Of a DNA stretch of 6,609 nt, positions 1 to 5,027 are shown in pieces. Under the pieces are notes generated by a model. That model was not told where the DNA came from. It saw only the letters and a program-made list of their open reading frames with translations, and did no database searches. Location of the stretch: positions 1 through 6,609 of the forward strand of contig DATCLA010000034.1 of the NCBI GenBank assembly GCA_036564195.1, written 5' to 3'. Origin of the DNA: DATCLA01 sp036564195. Lineage in GTDB: Bacteria; Bacillota; UBA4882; UBA8346. A program made the position numbers and the translations under genes. How positions within the stretch are numbered: position 1 is the stretch's first letter; each line of letters begins with the position of its first letter.

Positions 1-215
1 GTTTGGAACGGGTTACCCAACGTTCCCAGAAAGACCGAAGCGGAGTCGACCGGATTGAGGCACGGGGAGTACTGTTTCAGCAGCGCGTCCGTGAGGGCTT
101 TCTGGAGTTGGCTAAAGCGGAACCACGAATTATCTTAATCAAAACTGCCGGGCGGACGATTACCGCTGTCCATCAGGAAATAATTTCGCATCTTTCAAAG
201 TCTAGCCGGTTTTGA
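1..215 (+). CDS. tmk: Thymidylate kinase (dTMP kinase), C-terminal part, cut by the window edge
   Basis: Only the last ~71 codons are present; the reading frame is open to the left edge (first full codon at position 3), so the TTG there is not a start. The enzyme phosphorylates dTMP to dTDP with ATP in the cytoplasm, on the route to dTTP. The visible part carries the charged LID-like stretch ending in VDRIEARG, followed by FQQRVREGFLELAKAEP, the helix typical of the C-terminal third of bacterial Tmk (full family length about 205-215 residues), then a short strand and the final helix TAVHQEIISHL. The P-loop and DRY/H-type dTMP-binding residues lie outside the window and cannot be checked. Identity is supported both by this segment and by the following darA-yaaR-holB order, which matches the tmk locus of B. 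subtilis. Confidence 0.9.
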   Translation, partial: LERVTQRSQKDRSGVDRIEARGVLFQQRVREGFLELAKAEPRIILIKTAGRTITAVHQEIISHLSKSSRF

Positions 216-311
216 GAAAGTTCTTAAATGTTCCAGTAAGAGGTACCTGTCGATTAAGGTTTGCGGAAGATCCGGAGGTTACACTCTAAAAAAAGAATGG
301 GGAGGGTGAAG

Positions 312-641
312 ATGCGTTTGGTTATTGCGATGGTCCAGGATCAGGATGTGCCAAAACTGTTGGAGGTATTGATGGAAAACAATTATTCCGCCACCAAACT
401 TGCTAGTACCGGAGGTTTTCTGCGGCAGGGCAACACTACATTGTTAATCGGAGTCGATCAAGAAAAGGTTGGTGAAGTAATGGAATTGATTAAAAAGACT
501 TGCCAGACCCGGAAACAGCTGGTTAACCCGATGGTGTCAGTAGGCCGTTCCATGAACAGTTACATTCCGGATCCCGTCGAAGTTCCGGTAGGTGGGGCAA
601 CCATCTTTGTCGTTGATGTAGTTGATTTTGCTAAAGTTTAA
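312..641 (+). CDS. darA: Cyclic-di-AMP receptor, PII-like (DarA/PstA, formerly YaaQ)
   Basis: A 109-residue protein, the same length as B. subtilis DarA. This family forms PII-like trimers in the cytoplasm that bind c-di-AMP; the downstream partner is still poorly defined. The sequence shows the ferredoxin-like start MRLVIAMVQDQD, then the T-loop-proximal ligand region TKLASTGGFLRQGNTT (residues 28-43), which holds the conserved T28, G35, F36, L37 and N41, and a C-terminal strand TIFVVDV with F99; these are positions I recall as ligand contacts in PstA structures. The ATG at 312 is chosen because GGAGGG lies 5 nt upstream. The frame stays open to a TTG at 261, but the 17 extra residues are basic, unlike the family, and lack a well-placed ribosome binding site. 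It sits 96 nt after tmk and 14 nt before yaaR. Confidence 0.93.
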   Translation: MRLVIAMVQDQDVPKLLEVLMENNYSATKLASTGGFLRQGNTTLLIGVDQEKVGEVMELIKKTCQTRKQLVNPMVSVGRSMNSYIPDPVEVPVGGATIFVVDVVDFAKV

Positions 642-655
642 ATGAGGGACGTAAA

Positions 656-1105
656 TTGAAGGTCAATCCATTTGATTTGACGGTTAATCATCGGGAGCCA
701 CAAGTGGCTGGCCGTTTCTCTGAAATTGCACCTGAAGAGGAAACTTTTAAAACGGTTTTTAAAAACACAACTTTAGAAACACATAAACAAATCTGCACCG
801 CACTTTTAGAAAAGATCGATGCCCAAAGTGCTGCGCTCAAGCGAAGCCCGACTCCGGACGGGATTAAGCGTTACCGCCAATTGGTTAAGGAATTTATGAA
901 GGAAGCCTTGAACGATGCCTATCACCTTGATACTAAGGCAAAATGGGATCGGATGGGTAACCGGAGAGAGTTTGTAATTGTTAAAAAGATTAATCAGGCC
1001 TTGGAAGAGTTAATCGATTCGGTAGTTGGGCAATCTCAAGAACAGTTGAATTTAATTGCCAAATTGGATGAGATCCGGGGATTGTTAATTGATTTGTATT
1101 GCTAA
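656..1105 (+). CDS. yaaR: YaaR family protein (DUF327), function unknown
   Basis: A 149-residue, largely helical, charged cytoplasmic protein with no signal peptide or membrane segment. It fits the YaaR/DUF327 family (about 145-150 residues), recognised by position between darA and holB and by the pattern YRQLVKEFMKEAL (about residues 72-84), the VVKKIN-like block FVIVKKINQALEEL, and the closing LDEIRGLLIDLY. Translation starts at a TTG at 656, supported by GAGGG 7 nt upstream; there is no nearer ATG. Its biochemical role is not established. Conserved linkage to darA and holB suggests a housekeeping or c-di-AMP-linked job, but that is inference. It lies 14 nt after darA and 38 nt before holB, so co-transcription is likely. 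Confidence 0.88.
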   Translation: MKVNPFDLTVNHREPQVAGRFSEIAPEEETFKTVFKNTTLETHKQICTALLEKIDAQSAALKRSPTPDGIKRYRQLVKEFMKEALNDAYHLDTKAKWDRMGNRREFVIVKKINQALEELIDSVVGQSQEQLNLIAKLDEIRGLLIDLYC

Positions 1106-1143
1106 TAATCTAAACTAAATCAGCTAAATACGGAGGTAAGCCC

Positions 1144-2073
1144 TTGAACAGGATTCATGTGATTGGTCATAAAGAGCCAATGCAGGCATTAACTTCGGAA
1201 TTAAAGACGGGAAAGGTTGGACATGCCTACTTATTTGTCGGACCGGAGCATGTTGGTAAAAAAACCATTGCCCGTTTTTTAGCCAATCGGCTGCTCTGTC
1301 AGAAACCTGTTAATATTGCAGTTGATTGTGAATGCGACTCCTGTCGGCGGTTTCATAAAGGAGTCCATCCTGACTTTCATACAGTTACACCTATTGGGAA
1401 CGCGATTAAAATCGAACAATTACGGGAATTGCAACGTCAGGCTCATTTAAGCCCGGTGCTCGGACATAATAAAATCTTTTTCTTTCCGGAAGCTGAGAAG
1501 CTTACTGAAGCGGCGGGAAATAGTTTCCTGAAAATTTTAGAGGAAGCCCCTCCGCGAGTGATCTTTTTATTTACAGCAGTCCGGGCTGACTATATTTTAC
1601 CGACCATCCGTTCGCGTTGCCAGGTTTATAATCTTTTTCCGGTACCGGTTGCAGAGATGGTGGCGGGTTTAATCGATTTGGGTTATTCTGAGGAAGAGGC
1701 CCGGCGCGCGGCAGTGACGAGTCAAGGATTGCCGGGTTTGGTACTGCTGTCCTCTACCGAAACTCCGGACAATTTTCCGGTCTTTGCGGATCTGCAGCAA
1801 CTGGATTTGTTAAGGCTGCTTAAATTAGCTACGGAACTGGAAGCACTGGAACGGCCACTCTTCCTCAAGTTGTTGCAACAGTGGCAAACCGAGGTTCGGA
1901 TGAAGTTGTCCCAACTCAGGCAGGGAGTAGAAACCTCCACCCAGAACCTGGCCACAATAATTCGGATTATTGAAAAATTAGCGGAGATGGTGCGGATGGT
2001 AGAGCAGAATGTCAATACCCGTTTAATCTTGGAGGACTTTTTTATATATTTAAAGCTAGAAGAGGATTTTTAG
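1144..2073 (+). CDS. holB: DNA polymerase III delta-prime subunit (clamp loader)
   Basis: A 309-residue AAA+ protein of the replication clamp loader, which with delta and tau/gamma opens the beta clamp and sets it on primed DNA. N-terminal GHKEPMQAL and HAYLFVGPEHVGKKT (Walker-A-like, residues 33-41) are typical. Four cysteines at 52, 62, 64 and 67 form the zinc knuckle, with odd spacing (C-x9-C-x-C-x2-C). The Walker B region is degenerate (FFFPEAEKL, 112-120), as expected for delta-prime, followed by NSFLKILEEAP (126-136) and the SRC motif at 157-159, whose arginine acts in trans on a neighbouring subunit's ATP. The C-terminal third is the helical collar domain. The start is a TTG with GGAGG 7 nt upstream. 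Length is slightly below B. subtilis HolB (about 329). It is flanked by yaaR and ricT as in B. subtilis. Confidence 0.95.
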   Translation: MNRIHVIGHKEPMQALTSELKTGKVGHAYLFVGPEHVGKKTIARFLANRLLCQKPVNIAVDCECDSCRRFHKGVHPDFHTVTPIGNAIKIEQLRELQRQAHLSPVLGHNKIFFFPEAEKLTEAAGNSFLKILEEAPPRVIFLFTAVRADYILPTIRSRCQVYNLFPVPVAEMVAGLIDLGYSEEEARRAAVTSQGLPGLVLLSSTETPDNFPVFADLQQLDLLRLLKLATELEALERPLFLKLLQQWQTEVRMKLSQLRQGVETSTQNLATIIRIIEKLAEMVRMVEQNVNTRLILEDFFIYLKLEEDF

Positions 2074-2084
2074 TCCCTGAAATA

Positions 2085-2101
2085 CCACGCTGTAAAGCGG
2101 G
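2085..2101 (+). other. Short hairpin with GNRA-type loop between holB and ricT
   Basis: CC-(A)-CGCT, loop GTAA, AGCG-GG: six base pairs with one bulged A (2087) and a GUAA loop, which fits the GNRA tetraloop rule. It is followed by TTTGTTG, not a true U-tract, so it is a poor terminator. It starts 12 nt after the holB stop and ends about 9 nt before the ricT ribosome binding site, so it could mark an mRNA processing or stability site or tune ricT translation. No function is shown; a chance fold of this size is possible. Confidence 0.35.
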
Positions 2102-2123
2102 TTTGTTGAAAGGAATTGATTTG

Positions 2124-2993
2124 ATGAACTACAATGTAGTGGGAATCCGGTTTAAACGGGCCGGTAAAATTTATTATTTTGATCCCAACGGAATTGAAGT
2201 TAAACCCGGCAATTTTGTGATTGTGGAAACTGCCCGGGGGTTGGAGTTTGGCCAGGTTATGATTGGACCCAGGGAAGTTCCGGAAGATCAGATAACTCTG
2301 CCGTTAAAAAATGTGCTGCGCGTGGCAACTCCCCAGGATCATGCCCAGGTTGCCGAAAATAAGGAGAAAGAACAGAAAGCCTTACTCATCTGTGAAGAGA
2401 AGGTTAACAATCATAAACTAGATATGAAACTGGTGGATGTGGAATACACCTTTGACCGGAGTAAGATCATTTTCTATTTTACCGCTGACGGTCGGGTGGA
2501 CTTTAGAGAACTGGTGAAGGATTTGGCGGCGGTCTTTCGTACCCGGATTGAGTTACGGCAAATTGGGGTACGGGATGAAGCCAAAATGTTGGGAGGCTTA
2601 GGTCCGTGCGGTCGGCCGTTATGTTGTGCCACTTTTTTAGGGGATTTCGAACCGGTTTCGATTAAGATGGCCAAGGAACAGAATCTGTCCCTAAATCCGG
2701 TTAAAATCTCCGGAATTTGTTCCCGATTAATGTGTTGCCTGAAATTTGAATCTTCCTCTTACCGGGATGTCAAAGCCCCGGATCTGCCGTTAGTAGGCAG
2801 TAAGATTCGTTATGAAGACCGGGAAGGTAAAATTCTGTCCAATAATCAGATGAAGGAAACGGTGTTTGTAGAATTTAGTAACGGCGAGAAAAAGGAGATT
2901 CCACTTTCTGAGATTGATGAGATTATCCTGGATGAGAAAACTAAGGAACCCCAGGATGAAAAGGCCAATCCCGACGGTAACAATCCTTCGTAA
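2124..2993 (+). CDS. ricT: RicT (YaaT), PSP1-domain Fe-S protein of the RicAFT complex
   Basis: A 289-residue cytoplasmic protein of the PSP1/RicT family. In B. subtilis RicT joins RicA (YmcA) and RicF (YlbF), carries [4Fe-4S] clusters, assists RNase Y in mRNA maturation, and affects sporulation, competence and biofilm formation. The start MNYNVVGIRFKRAGKIYYFDP matches the family N-terminus. The family cysteine set is intact: GPCGRPLCC (C162, C167, C168) and ICSRLMCC (C199, C204, C205). The C-terminal ~30 residues are charged and low in complexity (KTKEPQDEKANPDGN) and probably disordered. The ATG at 2124 is preferred: AAAGGA ends 9 nt upstream (6 nt before a TTG at 2121), and TTG codons at 2103/2106 have no good ribosome binding site and extend past the family start. 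It is the last gene of the operon; ricA and ricF are not in this window. Confidence 0.93.
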   Translation: MNYNVVGIRFKRAGKIYYFDPNGIEVKPGNFVIVETARGLEFGQVMIGPREVPEDQITLPLKNVLRVATPQDHAQVAENKEKEQKALLICEEKVNNHKLDMKLVDVEYTFDRSKIIFYFTADGRVDFRELVKDLAAVFRTRIELRQIGVRDEAKMLGGLGPCGRPLCCATFLGDFEPVSIKMAKEQNLSLNPVKISGICSRLMCCLKFESSSYRDVKAPDLPLVGSKIRYEDREGKILSNNQMKETVFVEFSNGEKKEIPLSEIDEIILDEKTKEPQDEKANPDGNNPS

Positions 2994-3000
2994 AAGGAGC

Positions 3001-3029
3001 TTGACAAATATTGACCACTCCCTTATAAT
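3001..3029 (+). promoter_or_regulatory. Consensus sigma-A promoter for the T-box/leuA unit
   Basis: TTGACA at 3001-3006 and TATAAT at 3024-3029 are separated by exactly 17 nt, a perfect match to the vegetative consensus. A transcript would begin near 3036, about 34 nt before the AGTA of the T-box specifier loop, the expected distance. The -35 box begins 8 nt after the ricT stop codon, with no terminator in between, so operon readthrough could also enter the leader. Confidence 0.93.
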
Positions 3030-3035
3030 CAGTTC

Positions 3036-3349
3036 TAATACAGTAAACTAAAGGCGATGAAGAGGTCTAAGTAAGGTGAAAAGGTTTGAAGAGAACCGGT
3101 GGTAGGTGCAAACCGGGAACCGGACATCTGAAACTCCCCTCGGAGCTGCCAGCCCAAAAAGAGAACCGGGTTCTTTTGAGTAGGTAAAGCCGGTGGACTA
3201 AGCAAGTCCTGCCCGTTACAGCATCAACGTCTGTCCCTAATCTGCGTGATTAGGGCGGAGGTTTGAGGCTGTTGCCGTAAGGTAATGGTAAAGCAGGGTG
3301 GTACCACGAGTTTAAAATCCTCGTCCCGTGTAGGGATAGAGGGTTTTTT
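3036..3349 (+). promoter_or_regulatory. T-box riboswitch leader controlling leuA (probably tRNA-Leu)
   Basis: A complete T-box leader. Stem I shows the loop-E pair AGTA (3070-3073) opposite GAA (3130-3132), joined by the helix AGGTG (3074-3078) / CATCT (3125-3129), with GAGG (3062-3065) / CCTC (3138-3141) below it. The distal part has the conserved AGAGA and GGTAGGTGCAAACC elements (about 3090-3114). The specifier lies in ACTCC at 3133-3137. Stem III is a perfect 8-bp hairpin CCCTAATC/GATTAGGG (3235-3255). The T-box sequence AGGGTGGTACCACG is at 3295-3308; its TGGT (3299-3302) can pair with a tRNA 3' end ACCA, matching A73 of tRNA-Leu. The antiterminator pairs GGG and ACGAG with CTCGT and CCC, excluding the terminator. 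Leucine shortage should raise uncharged tRNA and permit transcription into leuA. The CUC (Leu) reading is inferred mainly from the downstream gene; see findings. Confidence 0.95.
3314..3349 (+). terminator. Rho-independent terminator of the T-box leader
   Basis: AAAATCCTC pairs with GAGGGTTTT, with an inner TCCC/GGGA stem, one G-U pair and a bulged A (3338), loop around 3328-3332, followed by six Ts at 3344-3349. Its 5' arm (CTCGT-CCC) is shared with the antiterminator, which makes the two folds mutually exclusive as in other T-boxes. Confidence 0.9.
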
Positions 3350-3478
3350 ATTTACCATAAATGGCAATACGAATGATTATAAAGTGGTTTTTTATAATTG
3401 CATTTAGAATACATAGATGATGTCTAGTCCGGATTAGTTTATCAATATATTATATGGTGTTAAGGAGGAGGAATTGGA
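3350..3478 (+). other. AT-rich spacer between T-box terminator and leuA, with two dyads and a strong RBS
   Basis: There is no gene in this 129-nt stretch. It contains an A/T-only 8-bp hairpin ATTATAAA (3376-3383) / TTTATAAT (3391-3398) with a 7-nt loop, and a 14-nt near-palindrome CTAGTCCGGATTAG at 3424-3437 with one G-T mismatch pair. A TATAAT at 3393-3398 has no acceptable -35 box, so I do not call a promoter. The 3' end holds AAGGAGG (3462-3468) overlapping a second GGAGG (3467-3471), the latter 7 nt before the leuA ATG. Confidence 0.5.
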
Positions 3479-4987
3479 ATGCGAATGATTAGAATTTTTG
3501 ACACGACTTTGCGCGACGGGGAACAGTCGGCCGGAATTAACTTAAATGTCGGCGAGAAATTACAGATTGCCAGGCAACTGGCACGCTTGAACGTTGATAT
3601 TATTGAAGCCGGGTTTGCCATTGCTTCTCCCGGAGATTATGCGGCAATTCAGGCCATTGCTAAAGAGTTAAAGGGAGTGACCGTGGGTTCCCTGGCCCGC
3701 GCCGTAAAAGCGGATATTGATCGGGCCTGGGAAGCGGTGCAACCGGCAGAGCAACCGCTGATTCATACTTTTATCGCAACTTCAGAAATACATATGAAAT
3801 ATAAGTTGAACAAAACCGCGGATCAGGTACTCAGCATGGCGGTTGAGGCGGTTAAATATGCCAAAAGTCTCTGCCCTAATGTGGAATTTTCCGCGGAAGA
3901 TGCCACCCGGAGTGATTGGGATTTTCTCTGCCGGATCTTTGGAGAGGTAATTAAGGCGGGGGCTACCATTATCAATGTTCCGGACACCGTCGGTTATGCA
4001 ATACCGGCGGAATTTGGCAGAATGATTCGCTATCTCAAAGAGAATACCCCCGGAATCGAACGGGTCCACTTGTCGGTACATTGCCATAATGATCTGGGCT
4101 TAGCAGTGGCCAATTCATTGGCGGCAGTGGAAAACGGAGCAAATCAAGTGGAGTGTACCATTAACGGTCTGGGGGAGCGTGCCGGTAATGCAGCATTGGA
4201 AGAGGTAGTAATGGCACTTAAGACCCGCGGGGAACTGTTGGGGGCGGAAACCCGGATCCATACTGAACAGATTCATCGTTCGAGTACTCTGGTTTCCACT
4301 TTGACCGGTAAACCGGTGCAGCACAACAAAGCTATTGTCGGTGCCAACGCTTTTGCCCATGAGGCAGGGATCCATCAGGACGGAATCTTAAAGAACCGGA
4401 TGACCTATGAGATCATGACTCCGGAATCAGTAGGACTAAGTCAAAGCCAGTTGGTGTTGGGTAAACACTCCGGTCGTCATGCAGTGAAAAACCGCCTGGA
4501 AGAACTGGGCTATACTCTCAGCGAGACTGATATAGAACTGACTTATCAACGTTTCATCGAATTGGCAGATAAAAAGAAAGAAGTCACCGATTCGGACCTG
4601 GAAGCCTTAGTCCATGACCGTTTTCAGACGGTTGAGGACAGGTATACCCTGGATTACCTGCATGTGAGTACCGGAAACTCTACTATTCCTACAGCCACAG
4701 TCCGCTTAAAGAAAAATGGTGAATTAATCCAGGAGGCTTCCTGTGGTGACGGCCCGATCGATGCCATTTATAAAGCGATCGACCGGATTACCGGCCTTTC
4801 GGTCCAACTGGCGGAGTATAACATTAAAGCGGTAACCTCCGGCCAGGATGCCTTAGGTGAAGTAATGGTGAAAGTAAGGGAGAACGGTCACGCCTATGTA
4901 GGCCGGGGGATCTCCACCGACATTATCGAAGCCAGTACTTTGGCCTATCTCCATGCGGTGAATAAGATTGCCCAGTCCAAGCAGTGA
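3479..4987 (+). CDS. leuA: 2-isopropylmalate synthase
   Basis: A 502-residue cytoplasmic enzyme that condenses acetyl-CoA with 2-oxoisovalerate to 2-isopropylmalate, the first committed step of leucine synthesis. The N-terminal TIM barrel (about 1-270) opens with FDTTLRDGEQSAG (R12, D13), has HCHND with H201 and H203, and GLGERAGN ending in N237; D13, H201, H203 and N237 correspond to the divalent-metal site. The linker subdomains contain AGIHQDG and GKHSGRHA. Residues from about 385 form the C-terminal leucine-feedback domain (TVRLKKNGEL, CGDGPIDA, ending near GISTDIIEAS). Length is close to B. subtilis LeuA (518). The ATG at 3479 has GGAGG 7 nt upstream. It is preceded by a T-box and stands alone: leuB, leuC and leuD are not adjacent. 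A citramalate synthase of the LeuA-like type is the main alternative, but the motifs and the T-box favour LeuA. Confidence 0.94.
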   Translation: MRMIRIFDTTLRDGEQSAGINLNVGEKLQIARQLARLNVDIIEAGFAIASPGDYAAIQAIAKELKGVTVGSLARAVKADIDRAWEAVQPAEQPLIHTFIATSEIHMKYKLNKTADQVLSMAVEAVKYAKSLCPNVEFSAEDATRSDWDFLCRIFGEVIKAGATIINVPDTVGYAIPAEFGRMIRYLKENTPGIERVHLSVHCHNDLGLAVANSLAAVENGANQVECTINGLGERAGNAALEEVVMALKTRGELLGAETRIHTEQIHRSSTLVSTLTGKPVQHNKAIVGANAFAHEAGIHQDGILKNRMTYEIMTPESVGLSQSQLVLGKHSGRHAVKNRLEELGYTLSETDIELTYQRFIELADKKKEVTDSDLEALVHDRFQTVEDRYTLDYLHVSTGNSTIPTATVRLKKNGELIQEASCGDGPIDAIYKAIDRITGLSVQLAEYNIKAVTSGQDALGEVMVKVRENGHAYVGRGISTDIIEASTLAYLHAVNKIAQSKQ

Positions 4988-4996
4988 GAGCGAGAA

Positions 4997-5022
4997 AAGA
5001 CCAGGCAGCAAAGGCTGGTCTT
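4997..5022. terminator. Hairpin between the convergent genes leuA and the UAP1-like gene
   Basis: AAGACCAG (4997-5004) and CTGGTCTT (5015-5022) form a perfect 8-bp stem with a 10-nt loop, 9 nt after the leuA stop and 5 nt after the stop of the opposite gene. Read on the - strand the stem is followed by TTCTCGC, giving a short CTTTTCTC tail; read on the + strand the tail is AAATAT, without a U-tract. It is therefore a better terminator for the - strand gene and a weak one for leuA. Confidence 0.65.
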
Positions 5023-5027
5023 AAATA

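Noticed and set aside
261..311. Longer N-terminus for DarA from a TTG at 261
   Set aside because: It adds 17 basic residues absent from the family; GGAGGG sits 5 nt before the ATG at 312 and that start gives the usual 109 residues.
1722..2015. Open frame on the - strand inside holB
   Set aside because: It lies wholly opposite a well-supported gene and its translation resembles no family.
2103..2123. TTG starts upstream of the ricT ATG
   Set aside because: No good ribosome binding site precedes 2103, and the family N-terminus MxYNVVGxRFK begins at the ATG at 2124, which has AAAGGA upstream.
3001..3051. 16-codon reading frame starting TTG at the -35 box after AAAGGAG
   Set aside because: The spacing from ribosome binding site to TTG is 1 nt, and the same bases form a perfect promoter; too short and too poorly placed to be coding.
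3512..3535. GEQSAG instead of GEQSPG in LeuA as a possible active-site change
   Set aside because: From memory B. subtilis LeuA has the same GEQSAG, so this is normal variation.
3782..4375. Open frames on the - strand inside leuA (3782-4087 and 4115-4375)
   Set aside because: Both are antisense shadows of leuA without ribosome binding sites or recognisable motifs.
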